From: CBDAMZ01 sp965197375
Lineage (GTDB): Bacteria > Acidobacteriota > Vicinamibacteria > Vicinamibacterales > UBA8438
Assembly: GCA_965197375.1 (NCBI GenBank)
Contig: CBDAMZ010000010.1
Location: 558,001 to 622,000 of the forward strand
DNA: 64,000 nt
Direction: 5' to 3'
This document shows, one piece after another, positions 1 through 8,938 of this stretch. Every line of letters starts with the position of its first letter. Position 1 is the stretch's first letter. The position numbers and the translations under genes are program-made. The notes beneath the pieces are model-generated. The model had not been told where the DNA came from and searched no databases. It was given only the letters and a program-made list of their open reading frames with translations.

Positions 1-1125
1 CCAGCCGCTAACCACCGCGATCAAGAGCACGCCAGGCAGGATGCCCCCAATAAACAGATTCTCAGGGGTGATCTCCGCGATGACGGCGTAGAGAATGAGC
101 GGCATGGCAGGTGGCAGCAGTAGCCCGAGAGACCCGGACGCGGTCAGCAGGCCAACGGAGAAGCGATCTCGATAGCCATCGTTGATCAGCGCGGGCATGA
201 GTAGCCCGCCGAGGGCGAGGATCGTCACCCCGGATCCGCCCGTAAAGATGGTGAAGAAAGCGCAAGCGATAACACAGCCAACGGCGGTCCCGCCCGGCAC
301 CCACCCGACCAGCGCCCGAAACAGCCGCAATAAGCGCTCAGACGTGTGGCCCTCGGCCAGGATGAAGCCGGTCAAAGTGAAGAGCGGAATCGCCGGCAAG
401 TGTGGCTCGGTTGCTAGATCGTAGGCATACAGCGGCACGGTCGCCGGGTGGATCGCCTCGGTCATGTACAAGAACAGCGCTGCGCCCGCAAGGACGGTGA
501 AAATGGGGGCGCCAGCCATAGCGGCCAGCACGACCAGCACAATCCACGGCCATCCTGCTGTGCCTTCTAGAATCTCGAACGACTGAGTGAGCCACACCCC
601 CGCCACAACACCGATCGCGACGGTCGCACGCGCGGGCCAGCCACCTGCACGCCAGGCCAGTCGGAGAGCAATAAGGGCAAATGACACCGGAAGCACGAGC
701 TGAAAGACCCATGTGGGAATGCCGAGGGCGATCTCCCGCCCTTCACCAACCTCCATGGCGACGAAGACGATCGCGGCCGTCGCAAGGATGGCCGACACCG
801 TGGCACCAACGGTCGACGAGAATACTTCTGTCGCCCGACGAATGGGCCCCGCTGCAATGAAGTTCGCCGTGGTCAGTGCGATCAGCTTGCCGTGCCGTGC
901 TGCCAGACCAGCACCAAGAAACCCAACCACCAGCGTGAAGTGCTGAACAAAAGGAATGGAGCCGGGAATCCCGCCCGGCGTGAGCGGGCGGATGACGATC
1001 TCGGCCAGCGGCAGCAACACCATCGCCGCGAGGGCAAGCGTCGCAATTAATTCTTCAGTGGTTTTAGCGATCCCGAGAAGGCGTGAGCCTGGCCCGGAGG
1101 CTTCGGCCGGCTGCCATGTGCTCAT
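1..1125 (-). CDS. TRAP transporter fused permease DctQM (partial, runs off the left edge)
   Basis: Membrane permease of a tripartite ATP-independent periplasmic transporter, which imports an organic solute using an ion gradient. The frame stays open from an ATG at 1125 to the window edge, 375 codons. The first ~150 residues form a DctQ-like four-helix small subunit; the rest begins a DctM-like large subunit, with the segments GLLTASGSLGLLLPP and ENLFIGGILPGVLL typical of DctM. A single chain replaces the usual two permease genes. It lies 42 bp after dctP and is probably co-transcribed with dctP and tatT. The substrate cannot be read from sequence. The end of DctM lies outside the window. Confidence 0.88.
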   Translation of the reverse strand, partial: MSTWQPAEASGPGSRLLGIAKTTEELIATLALAAMVLLPLAEIVIRPLTPGGIPGSIPFVQHFTLVVGFLGAGLAARHGKLIALTTANFIAAGPIRRATEVFSSTVGATVSAILATAAIVFVAMEVGEGREIALGIPTWVFQLVLPVSFALIALRLAWRAGGWPARATVAIGVVAGVWLTQSFEILEGTAGWPWIVLVVLAAMAGAPIFTVLAGAALFLYMTEAIHPATVPLYAYDLATEPHLPAIPLFTLTGFILAEGHTSERLLRLFRALVGWVPGGTAVGCVIACAFFTIFTGGSGVTILALGGLLMPALINDGYRDRFSVGLLTASGSLGLLLPPAMPLILYAVIAEITPENLFIGGILPGVLLIAVVSGW

Positions 1126-1167
1126 GGTGGGAATGCCAATCCGGACCGTGCTATGTGACCCAGCCCG

Positions 1168-2178
1168 TCACGGTGCAACCTTGTCGACGCGATACGCGTT
1201 CCGCTCGCGGATGGCAAGATCGTAGATAGCAGTCGGTACCAGACGGCCACGCCAGGAGGCCGTAAGTTCGTCGGCTATCTTCCCAAATTCGTTCGCGGTG
1301 GCAGCATCAACCATCGTAACCGTGAGACCGCGCTCTTTCATTTCATCGACCGACTGACGATCTTGCAAAGGCACTTCCGCCCACGTTCGCTCTTCGGTCG
1401 CTTTTGCGCTCTTGCGAATTGCCGCCCGATCGGCTCCGTCGATCCCCCGCCATGCACGCTCGGTCATCACCGTCGCGCCCAATAGTGGACTCAACCGAAC
1501 GCCGAGCATGTAAGACACCTTCCGGTACCACTGAAACACCAGCGCGCCGTACGGCGGACTCGGATACGCGTCGATGAGCCCTGTGTTCAATCCCATTAAC
1601 ACGTCGCTAATCGCCAGCGGCACCGGCCCGAAGCCGTTCTCCTTGTACCACTGTACCGTCTCGTTGTCGCCGGACGGCACAAAGAGCTTGGTCTTCTTTA
1701 GGTCGTCAAGATTCCTTACCGGATCTGCTGAGAAGATATGGAGCCAGCCGGCGTGGCTCCAGTTAAGCAGGACCAACCCCTGATCGGCCAGAATGTTTTC
1801 CAGTCTCGGAGTCAGTTGCCGGAGCACGTGGCGTGACTCGTCATCCGACTCGAAAAAGAACGGGATCGCAAACACGCCGAATGCGTCATCGACCTCACTA
1901 AGGCCCGATTGGGTCAGAGCGGCAACTTGAGGATTGTTCAGTCGCATGCGACGAATGACCGTCGACTCGTCTCCCATGGAACCGCCTGACACAATGCGTA
2001 GAGTCACGCGGCCATTGGTGACCTTGCGCCACTCCGATGCCATCTGTTTAAGCAATCTGTCCCAAACCGAATTTGCCGGTGCGATGGTACTCAAACGAAG
2101 GTTGTGCGGGCGCTGTGCAAACAGCACGACCGGGCTCAAGAGCAGCACTAGCGTTACTGCAAGGCGAAGCGACCTCAT
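1168..2178 (-). CDS. dctP: TRAP transporter substrate-binding protein, DctP family
   Basis: Periplasmic solute-binding component of the TRAP system, 336 aa, about normal for DctP. The N-terminus (MRSLRLAVTLVLLLSPVVLF, then AQRPH) is a signal peptide with a likely cleavage after Ala. The body has the DctP pattern: LRLSTIAPANSVWDRLL at the start, the central KLFVPSGDNETVQWY region and the MGLNTGLIDAYPSPP segment. It overlaps the stop of tatT by four bases (ATGA) and is followed 42 bp later by the permease, so the three are one operon. In the treponemal TPAT system the equivalent P component binds the TatT trimer. The ligand is unknown. Confidence 0.92.
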   Translation of the reverse strand: MRSLRLAVTLVLLLSPVVLFAQRPHNLRLSTIAPANSVWDRLLKQMASEWRKVTNGRVTLRIVSGGSMGDESTVIRRMRLNNPQVAALTQSGLSEVDDAFGVFAIPFFFESDDESRHVLRQLTPRLENILADQGLVLLNWSHAGWLHIFSADPVRNLDDLKKTKLFVPSGDNETVQWYKENGFGPVPLAISDVLMGLNTGLIDAYPSPPYGALVFQWYRKVSYMLGVRLSPLLGATVMTERAWRGIDGADRAAIRKSAKATEERTWAEVPLQDRQSVDEMKERGLTVTMVDAATANEFGKIADELTASWRGRLVPTAIYDLAIRERNAYRVDKVAP

Positions 2179-3131
2179 CGCACGTTCTCCTCTTTTTCGG
2201 CAATTGGCTCAAAGAAAAAATCGTCGGCATGGTCGAGCAAGTTGCGCGCACGTTTCTGTGAGATCAAGTTTAGCAACCGGTTGCTCGTGTCTGTGTCCGG
2301 ATCGATCGCAAGCGCCATCTCTAGAAGCTCCTCGAACTCGGCTCGGTCTTCCGTCATGACCGACACACCGCTCGCAAGCGACACATACGGGGCCGCATCG
2401 AGACCCGCCGACAACTCAACGGCACGCGCGAAATGCTCACGTGCTCGTTCAGGCGAACCACCCATGGCTTCCGGTACTGACTCGAGTGTAATGAACGCCG
2501 TGTGAAGCGCGCCGTCGTTGTAGTCCTCGTCGAGCGCCAGGGCCCGATTCATCAGGGCCCTGGCCGCCGGGAGATCGGCCACGAGCCCCGGTTGGTCGAG
2601 GCCGAGCGAGATAGCCAGAGCCCACGAGCCGCCGAGATAGTACAACGTTTCTATGTCATCCTCGCCGAACGCCGTTACCGCATTCTCTGGGTTAAGCTGC
2701 AGCCGCTCGGTGATTCCGGGATGGTCGATCTCCACGCGGCGGAGACAGTAGTTTCGGGCCCGTACGTACATTTTGAGCGCTCGCGCGTCGAGTTGCGACG
2801 CAACCTCGTAGTCATCCCACTCAGCCAGATCGGCGTCCGCTTGGAGGAACGCGTTGGCGTACAACGTAAAACCGGTGCAAGCAAAGAGCAGTGCGTCCTG
2901 CCGTTGTGGTGACGCGCCGAGAATCGACTCGACCGTTTTGAGCAGAAACGGAAGGGACTCCCGCACCATTTCAGGGTCTTCCTCAGACAGGTAGACCTGC
3001 GGATTAAGGAGTGTGGGAAGGACCGCGTTGATCGCCATCGAGCGAAGGGAGCACCCGGACATCATCAGGGCAGCCGGTGCGACCAGCACAAGCAGCAAGA
3101 ACTTTCGCCCGATCAGCCTGTTTCGACCCAA
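2175..3131 (-). CDS. TatT-like lipoprotein of a TPR-associated TRAP transporter
   Basis: About 318 aa. The N-terminus has a signal peptide and a lipobox (LMMSGCS), so it should be a lipoprotein. The rest is alpha-helical with TPR-like repeats, for example ALMNRALALDEDYNDGALHT and AREHFARAVELSAG. This fits the TRAP transporter TatT component family, known from Treponema pallidum Tp0956, where a TatT trimer docks onto the DctP-like protein. The TTG at 3131 is the only start that keeps the whole signal peptide. It is first in the operon and its stop overlaps the dctP start. Assignment rests on gene order plus the lipobox and repeats; moderate to high confidence. Confidence 0.82.
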   Translation of the reverse strand: MGRNRLIGRKFLLLVLVAPAALMMSGCSLRSMAINAVLPTLLNPQVYLSEEDPEMVRESLPFLLKTVESILGASPQRQDALLFACTGFTLYANAFLQADADLAEWDDYEVASQLDARALKMYVRARNYCLRRVEIDHPGITERLQLNPENAVTAFGEDDIETLYYLGGSWALAISLGLDQPGLVADLPAARALMNRALALDEDYNDGALHTAFITLESVPEAMGGSPERAREHFARAVELSAGLDAAPYVSLASGVSVMTEDRAEFEELLEMALAIDPDTDTSNRLLNLISQKRARNLLDHADDFFFEPIAEKEENVR

Positions 3132-3339
3132 ATTCGACCCTGACCGTTCTCTGGGCTATCCACGGTGATGGTGACGTTACCCTCGGCCCGATCTCAGTGT
3201 AAACGAAAATCGTCGAGCGCAAGTCGGGCAAGCCACAAATGGTCGCCACGGTAGCAGCACTTGAGGGTGTGAGGTTTCTTTGTGCTGTTTCAGCGATCTC
3301 TATTGGTCGCCTCGCCACGATCCGTGCCATGATCCTCGA

Positions 3340-4038
3340 GTGAGTCGCTTCGCGACCGTTCCAGCGGGCTGGTTTCTCATGGGCAGCGACGAAGGCCAAG
3401 AAGATGAGCGCCCGATCCACCGCGTCTGGGTCGATGCTTTCGAAATGGCGATCTGTCCAGTCACGCGACGCGAGTACGCAGAATTCATCAAGGCAACTGG
3501 CTACGACACACCGCGCGAGTGGCGCAACCCGGCCTTTGCGCAGTCGGATCTGCCAGTCGTCGGCGTGAGTTGGTACGATGCTCAGACATATTGTACCTGG
3601 CGATCTGGCGAAGACCTCCCGGTACAGCTACCGAACGAGACGGTATGGGAACGAGCGGCACGTGGGTGCTATGAAGCCCGTCGCTACCCGTGGGGTAACG
3701 AAATTCCTGCGTGGGTACCAAACAATGGTAGAGGTCCCCTCCAGGCGCCGTGGCCCGTCACTCTCGGCGAGACAAATCATTTCGGCCTCTACGGAATCAC
3801 AGCCAACATCCACGAATGGTGTGCAAACTGGCACGCGAAGGAGTTCTACGCAAACTCACCGGTTCACAATCCGGTTGGCCCGGTGGAGGGAACGCGTCGG
3901 GCGTCCCGTGGCGGCTCGTGGCGACACGCGTTGACGATCAGCCGCTGTGCTGCGCGCAGCAAGCTCAACCCCACATTCCGGTACACCGACTACGGGTTTC
4001 GCGTTATACGATCCACCACGAGGTCATCGCAACGCTAA
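3340..4038 (+). CDS. Formylglycine-generating-enzyme (SUMF1) family protein
   Basis: About 232 aa with the SUMF1/FGE fold signature: VPAGWFLMGSDEGQEDE at the N-terminus, then PVTRREYAEF, VGVSWYDAQTYCTW, LPNETVWERAARG, YPWGNEI, GLYGITANIHEWCANW, RGGSWRH and YGFRV. The family includes formylglycine-generating enzymes, EgtB-type sulfoxide synthases and non-catalytic relatives. No sulfatase or ergothioneine gene is adjacent, so the exact role is open. The GTG at 3340 begins right before the conserved core and is preceded six bases upstream by CATGAT, a weak -10; an upstream TTG at 3280 would add 20 unconserved residues. No signal peptide is seen, so it is probably cytoplasmic. Confidence 0.8.
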   Translation: MSRFATVPAGWFLMGSDEGQEDERPIHRVWVDAFEMAICPVTRREYAEFIKATGYDTPREWRNPAFAQSDLPVVGVSWYDAQTYCTWRSGEDLPVQLPNETVWERAARGCYEARRYPWGNEIPAWVPNNGRGPLQAPWPVTLGETNHFGLYGITANIHEWCANWHAKEFYANSPVHNPVGPVEGTRRASRGGSWRHALTISRCAARSKLNPTFRYTDYGFRVIRSTTRSSQR

Positions 4039-4115
4039 TTGAAGCAAATCAGGTCTTACACCACGATTCTTCACACACCGACGCAAGCCAGCGATTCGCA
4101 GTACGGGTTTTAAAA

Positions 4116-5480
4116 ATGTCCAAGCTACAACTCGCCCTCGATATCGCACGAGCCGTCAAGAATGCGGGGGGGCGAGCGCTCGTCGTCGGCGGGTGGGTAC
4201 GCGATGAACTATTGAAGTTCGACCCGAAGGACATCGACCTCGAGGTCTACGGGATTTCGGCCGAGCCGCTGCGCGCGCTGTTGGAGAGGCTCGATCACGT
4301 CAGCACGGTGGGTGAGAGCTTCACCGTCTACAAGGTCGGCCCGATCGATGTCGCCCTCCCCCGCCGGGAGTCGAAGACCGGCCGGGGACACAGGGGATTC
4401 ACGATCACGGGCGATCCTCAACTCCCCGTTGAAGAAGCGGCGCGGCGTCGCGACTTCACGATCAACGCGATCGCGTGGGATCCGCTCACCCAGGAATACC
4501 TTGACCCACACGGCGGACGCGAAGACCTCGAGCGTCGGGTCTTGCGTGCAGTCAACATGGCGACATTTGGAGATGACAGCCTGCGCGTGCTCCGAGCCAT
4601 CCAATTGGCCGCGCGTTTCGAGCTGACCGTTGATGATGAAACGAAGTCACTCTGCCGATCCATCCGGCTCGACGATCTACCGGCTGAGAGGATATGGGGT
4701 GAGTTCGAAAAACTCCTACTGAAGGCGCCGCGACCGTCGATCGGCTTCGAACTGGCGCGCGTGCTCGGCGTGATCGACGAGCTGTTCCCTGAGCTGGCGG
4801 CTCTCGTCGGATGCCCACAAGAATTCGAATGGCATCCCGAGGGAGATGTCTGGGCACACAACCAGTTAGTGATCGACCGGGCCCGCGAGCGGATCGACGA
4901 CCTGCCACGGCCGGAGCAGGTTACGGTCATGCTCGGCGCCGTCTGCCACGACTTTGGTAAGCCAGCGACCACGGCGTTCCTGGATGGCCGCATCCGGTCA
5001 CACAATCACGAGGATGCCGGCATTTCGCCGACAGAAGCGTTCCTCGATCGGCTGAATATCTACACCCTCGAGAGCTACGACGTCCGCCGGCAGGTGATCG
5101 GGCTGGTCGCCCATCACCTCAAGCCTGGAATGTGGCACAAAGCGCGGGACGGCGTCGGCGACGGCGCCTTCCGCCGCCTGGCCCGTAAGGTCGATCTGGA
5201 GTTGCTCGCACGACTGGCCAAGGCGGATTGCCTGGGCCGCACGGGCGATTTCGACTGTGCCTCCATGGATTGGTTCCTTGAGCGCGCGCGAGGACTTGGA
5301 GTGCAGCACGCACCGCCGCAGCAGCTACTGCTAGGACGTCACCTGCTCGAGCTCGGACTACCTCCTGGTCCGCGGGTTGGGGAGATCCTGGCACAGGTCT
5401 ACGAGCGGCAACTAGATGGCGGAATCGAAGCGCTCGATGACGCAATCGAGATGGCTAAGGAGATCATCGAACGTAGCTAA
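4116..5480 (+). CDS. cca: CCA tRNA nucleotidyltransferase / poly(A) polymerase family protein with HD domain
   Basis: 454 aa. It should add or repair the 3'-CCA end of tRNA using CTP and ATP. The class II head has VVGGWVRDELL near residue 20-30 and the metal-binding DIDLEVYG just after, then RRRDFTINAIAWDP and EDLERRVLRAV typical of the family. A C-terminal HD domain follows with CHDFGKP near residue 277 and HNHEDAG, which in relatives has phosphatase or phosphodiesterase activity. I chose ATG 4116 (MSKLQLALDIARAV); the frame is open far upstream, but that part overlaps the previous gene and shows no conservation. The gene stands alone. Confidence 0.88.
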   Translation: MSKLQLALDIARAVKNAGGRALVVGGWVRDELLKFDPKDIDLEVYGISAEPLRALLERLDHVSTVGESFTVYKVGPIDVALPRRESKTGRGHRGFTITGDPQLPVEEAARRRDFTINAIAWDPLTQEYLDPHGGREDLERRVLRAVNMATFGDDSLRVLRAIQLAARFELTVDDETKSLCRSIRLDDLPAERIWGEFEKLLLKAPRPSIGFELARVLGVIDELFPELAALVGCPQEFEWHPEGDVWAHNQLVIDRARERIDDLPRPEQVTVMLGAVCHDFGKPATTAFLDGRIRSHNHEDAGISPTEAFLDRLNIYTLESYDVRRQVIGLVAHHLKPGMWHKARDGVGDGAFRRLARKVDLELLARLAKADCLGRTGDFDCASMDWFLERARGLGVQHAPPQQLLLGRHLLELGLPPGPRVGEILAQVYERQLDGGIEALDDAIEMAKEIIERS

Positions 5481-5769
5481 GCGGTCCACACTACGGCCAT
5501 GTGCCGAGCTCCCCTTGTAGAAAACACGTCCGTCCGTTGCAAGGCGCGAAGAGGAACACTGCCTGGAGTGTTTGACCTGCTGATGAAAGGTCCAGCACGG
5601 CCCTGGGCAGGATGCGTCGACAGCCAAATAAAGCCGCCCATGACGCAATGGGCCACTAAGCCCTGCCCTACCGCTTCGATGTCGCCCACCGGGGCCTGCT
5701 TCGCGTGACAAAAGTCGATCGACCCGGCGCTGGTCCGTCAAGTAGCAGGGCTGGAAACTCCATCTTCCG

Positions 5770-6774
5770 TCAGTTGCTTCCATGCTGCGTCAATAGCTCG
5801 GTAAGCATCGCCGGTGCGATGTTGCCGCCGCTGAGGACAGCGACTGCTTTACCGCCACCGTCGCCATTCCGACACTGATCCACGGCTTCCGGTTTTTGGC
5901 CTCCAAACAGAATCGCAGCCACCGCCACGGCGCCACTCGGCTCGACGACTAGCTTCGCCTGGCGGAAGAGCCACACGAGGGCCCGCGCAATGGCTGAGTC
6001 GTCGACCACTACGACGTCATCAACGAACGTCTTGACGTGTGCGAACGTGAGATCGCCAGGCCGCACGGGCAGCAGTCCATCGGCGATACTGCTGACCGAC
6101 TCCAGCGTCACCGGATGCCCTGCCACAAGCGATGCTGCCATTGTCGCGGCGCCGACTGGCTCGACTCCGATGACCCGGACGGTAGGCCTGGCCTGCTTAA
6201 CCGCCGCGGCGACCCCAGCAATGAGACCGCCGCCGCCAATCGGTACGTACACAGAGTCGACGGTTGACACATCTTCGAGAATCTCACGTCCCACGGTGCC
6301 CTGCCCCGCGACGATGCGGGGGTGGTCGAACGGCGGCACGACCGTCAGCCCGCGCGCCGAAGCCTCCGCTTCGGCGCGGACCTTTCGCTCGATCGAGGTC
6401 GTCCCCTCGAAGACCACCTCGGCCCCTAATGCTCGTGCCCCATCAACTTTGATCGCTGGCGCCGTCTTGGGCATCACGACAACCGCTGGTGCGCCGAGCG
6501 ACCGCGCCACATAGGCAACGGCCTGGCCGTGGTTGCCCGAAGAATAGGTAATAACGCCGCGCATACGTTGCTCGGCGGGAAGCTGGATCATTAGGTTGAA
6601 GGCACCGCGGATCTTGAATGCACCAGCTACCTGCAAGTTTTCACACTTGAGCCACAAACGCTTACCGGTGTGCCAGGAGATGTCGACGAGGGGAGTTCGA
6701 ACGATGGTCCCGCGAATGCGTGCGGCGGCTGCAGCAATGGCCGACAGTGAGGTAAGCGACGTCACTGGTTTCAT
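5770..6774 (-). CDS. Threonine/serine ammonia-lyase (PLP-dependent dehydratase), catalytic domain only
   Basis: 334 aa fold-type II PLP enzyme that deaminates threonine (to 2-oxobutanoate) or serine. Visible motifs: GAFKIRGAFN with the PLP-binding lysine, SSGNHGQAVAY that binds substrate carboxylate, and the glycine-rich IGGGGLIAGVAAA that holds the PLP phosphate. There is no C-terminal ACT domain, so feedback control by isoleucine through ACT is not expected; it resembles catabolic or short IlvA-type enzymes. ATG at 6774 (MKPVTSLTSLSA) fits family starts; an ATG at 6822 would add 16 unconserved residues. It is flanked by gaps of ~290 and ~400 bp, so it is probably monocistronic. Confidence 0.88.
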   Translation of the reverse strand: MKPVTSLTSLSAIAAAAARIRGTIVRTPLVDISWHTGKRLWLKCENLQVAGAFKIRGAFNLMIQLPAEQRMRGVITYSSGNHGQAVAYVARSLGAPAVVVMPKTAPAIKVDGARALGAEVVFEGTTSIERKVRAEAEASARGLTVVPPFDHPRIVAGQGTVGREILEDVSTVDSVYVPIGGGGLIAGVAAAVKQARPTVRVIGVEPVGAATMAASLVAGHPVTLESVSSIADGLLPVRPGDLTFAHVKTFVDDVVVVDDSAIARALVWLFRQAKLVVEPSGAVAVAAILFGGQKPEAVDQCRNGDGGGKAVAVLSGGNIAPAMLTELLTQHGSN

Positions 6775-7198
6775 GATCCTAACCCCTGGTCCGCGCACGT
6801 GAATTGGCGATGGCTGAAACACCGGGCGGCGACTCTATCAACTGGTAGCCCGGTCCGGGTGCATCAACCCAGAGAGAGGACCGGGACTAAAGTCAGCCGG
6901 CACCAGGCCGATATCTTCGATATGGGCAGCGACGTAAGGTCAACTCTGTATCCCGCACCCCCCCTGAACCACTGACAGCGTCAGCCCTTCCTCGCCGACT
7001 TTGGAGACCAGTGCACGTGAGCGGGTACTGGCGTCCGAGCCTTTCCGCCAACACCGATCACAGTACAACGCTCCGCGAATCACTCCCGGCGAACGAGCGC
7101 TGGATGGTCTCCGTCTACGGAGACTGAACAACCGTTGCTTGCTCGTCAGCCGGTGGCGAACCGGGGAGGCCTGTCCTGCGCCGTTCGCTGACCTCTCG
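6775..7198. other. Intergenic stretch with no recognised gene
   Basis: Short frames exist on both strands, but their composition (arginine, serine and proline rich) is that of random GC-rich frames, and no motif is recognised. No tRNA-like fold or long inverted repeat was noticed. It probably holds the promoter of the dehydratase on the left and part of the control region of the beta-barrel gene on the right. Confidence 0.4.
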
Positions 7199-7204
7199 TA
7201 TACT
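7199..7204 (+). promoter_or_regulatory. Candidate -10 box (TATACT) for the beta-barrel gene
   Basis: TATACT matches the -10 consensus at 5 of 6 positions and ends 7 nt before the GTG start at 7212, so transcription would begin at or next to the start codon (leaderless). No good -35 is visible 16-18 bp upstream. Confidence 0.45.
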
Positions 7205-7211
7205 GACGCCC

Positions 7212-7877
7212 GTGTCCGATCCATCGATGACCCGTATCGTGCGTGTGATCTGCCTGCTCTCAGTACTCCTGTGCGCGACTGCTCGGTCCGCGGCGGCACA
7301 AATACCAGACAAAGCGCCGATCGGTCCGTTCGTCGCGGACATCCGCGGATCATTCGTCCCGTTTGGCCGGAACGAGGCTCTCGCCATCAACCGCGGCTTC
7401 GCTCCCAGCCAGACGCCTGGACCGGGATTGGGGTTTGAGGTTGGCGCCCACCTCTATCCTTTCCGATGGAAGGTCATCACGTTTGGGATAGGAGGAAGCT
7501 TCCATGCCTCCGCAGCCGATCAGAGTCCCGCTGAATTCACGCCGGGTCCCCACGGCTCGAGCCTGCGCAAGAAGTTTAGAGCAGTTTCACCGCAACTTTC
7601 TTTTAATTTCGGCGGGCGCAACGGCTGGAGCTATCTCAGTGGCGGTATCGGCACGTCGAGGCTGTCGCTTCTCGCGCTGAACACCGCTGAGCCGGCCCAG
7701 CGGTCAGCAAAAACACTCAACTACGGCGGTGGAGCGCGCTGGTTTAGAAGCCCACACCTCGCCTTTTCGCTCGACTTGCGCTTCTACGCCATTAGTCCCC
7801 TCGTGTCGCAGGGCGAAGAACCCGGTTCGCCCCGCATGACGATCACGGCACTCAGCATCGGCGCGTCATTCAGGTAG
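7212..7877 (+). CDS. Outer-membrane beta-barrel protein, function unknown
   Basis: 221 aa with a signal peptide (TRIVRVICLLSVLLCATARS, then AAAQ). After it come alternating hydrophobic/polar strands such as VGAHLYPFRWKVITFGIGGS, GWSYLSGGIGTS and LAFSLDLRFYAI, and the chain ends in the aromatic residue Phe before Arg (SIGASFR), as in small outer-membrane barrels. About eight strands could fit, as in the OmpA/OmpX-like porin-fold families. The GTG at 7212 is supported by a TATACT box 7 nt upstream; an ATG at 7227 is possible. No operon partner. Specific role not recognisable. Confidence 0.72.
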   Translation: MSDPSMTRIVRVICLLSVLLCATARSAAAQIPDKAPIGPFVADIRGSFVPFGRNEALAINRGFAPSQTPGPGLGFEVGAHLYPFRWKVITFGIGGSFHASAADQSPAEFTPGPHGSSLRKKFRAVSPQLSFNFGGRNGWSYLSGGIGTSRLSLLALNTAEPAQRSAKTLNYGGGARWFRSPHLAFSLDLRFYAISPLVSQGEEPGSPRMTITALSIGASFR

Positions 7878-8007
7878 CGGGTTGAGTGCTGCACGAAAGC
7901 GCTCCCGGGGGCACTAATGCAATGCCGTTCCAACGTGTTGCTCCCAACAGCCTGTCTATAAATCCTGCTAGGGCACCCGCATCATTAGCGAAAAGTTTGG
8001 AACCGCG

Positions 8008-8901
8008 CTAGCTTCCCAAATGCTCCCTGAAAAACGCGAGTGTGCGCGGCCAGGCCTGCTCAGTCGCACGCAAGTTGGCGCCGTCGCGATCTTCCTGGGC
8101 GCGGAGGAATCCGTGCCCCACCGCCTCGTAGATAATGGGCTCGTATGACTTTCCGAGGGCGGCCATCATTTCCTCGGCCGTCTGAATCGTGGCGTTCACC
8201 CGTTGGTCGTCACTACCATAGTGGCCCAGGATGGGTGCATTGATCATCCCGTAGTCAGATGCCTCTGCCGGCGCGGTCCCATAGTAGACGACCGCCGCGT
8301 CCAGCTCGGGCTGTGCGACCGCGTAGGCAAAGCTCGAAGACCCGCCCCAACAGAAGCCAACGACACCGATCTGGCCGTTGCCAGCCGGGATCGAAAGCGC
8401 GTAGGTGCGCACGGCGTTCAGCCGCCTCGTCCGCTCGGCAGGCTCGAGTGTTCGAATGAGCGCCACCACTTCGTCTCGGGAACCTACAGAGTCGGTCCCG
8501 CCGCTGTCCGGTCCCATCCCAGACAGCAGATCGGGTGCAAAGGCGATAAACCCTTCAGCAGCTAACTGGTCGGCCACGCCACGAACCCAGTCGGTCAAGC
8601 CGAAGATTTCGTGGATCACGATGACGAGCGGCGCGTTGTTCGATCGCTCCGGGTACACAATCCACGTGCTTATCGGCGTCTCACTCCTGGGCAGCGCCAC
8701 GTCGACCCATTCCCCGTGCCGCGGCGACGACTCGAGCGCGGCCAGGGCGGTTCCGGCAGACGGAGGCAGTGCGGCTCTCAGCGCCATGACTGGCTCCGGT
8801 GCCTGGGCTAGCGTCCCTTCCGGGACGGGCGCCGAGCAAGCAACAACTAACCCGTACATGGCCGTCAGCAACCCCGTCGAAAACATCCGTCGAATACTCA
8901 T
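8008..8901 (-). CDS. Dienelactone hydrolase family lipoprotein
   Basis: 297 aa alpha/beta hydrolase. The nucleophile is Cys in GFCWGGSSSFAYA, as in dienelactone hydrolases; the acid is in YGSDDQRV and the histidine in AVGHGFLR. The N-terminus (MSIRRMFSTGLLTAMYGLVV, then ACSAP) is a lipoprotein signal, so the enzyme sits at the cell envelope rather than in the cytoplasm. ATG 8901 starts at the signal peptide; a longer frame upstream to 8982 is not conserved and overlaps the divergent gene. The natural substrate is unknown; true chlorocatechol degradation is not supported by neighbours. Confidence 0.85.
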   Translation of the reverse strand: MSIRRMFSTGLLTAMYGLVVACSAPVPEGTLAQAPEPVMALRAALPPSAGTALAALESSPRHGEWVDVALPRSETPISTWIVYPERSNNAPLVIVIHEIFGLTDWVRGVADQLAAEGFIAFAPDLLSGMGPDSGGTDSVGSRDEVVALIRTLEPAERTRRLNAVRTYALSIPAGNGQIGVVGFCWGGSSSFAYAVAQPELDAAVVYYGTAPAEASDYGMINAPILGHYGSDDQRVNATIQTAEEMMAALGKSYEPIIYEAVGHGFLRAQEDRDGANLRATEQAWPRTLAFFREHLGS

Positions 8902-8926
8902 GGCGTCCTTCTTCCCCCTCTTCGAG

Positions 8927-8932
8927 CATAAT
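8927..8932 (+). promoter_or_regulatory. Candidate -10 box (CATAAT) for the acyl ligase gene
   Basis: CATAAT (5 of 6 to consensus) ends 6 nt before ATG 8939, the spacing expected for a leaderless mRNA. The -35 region is weak. Confidence 0.35.
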
Positions 8933-8938
8933 GCTCTT

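Noticed and set aside
6940..7353. Minus-strand frame of 137 codons upstream of the beta-barrel gene
   Set aside because: Arg/Ser-rich, overlaps the start of the beta-barrel gene, and has no motif.
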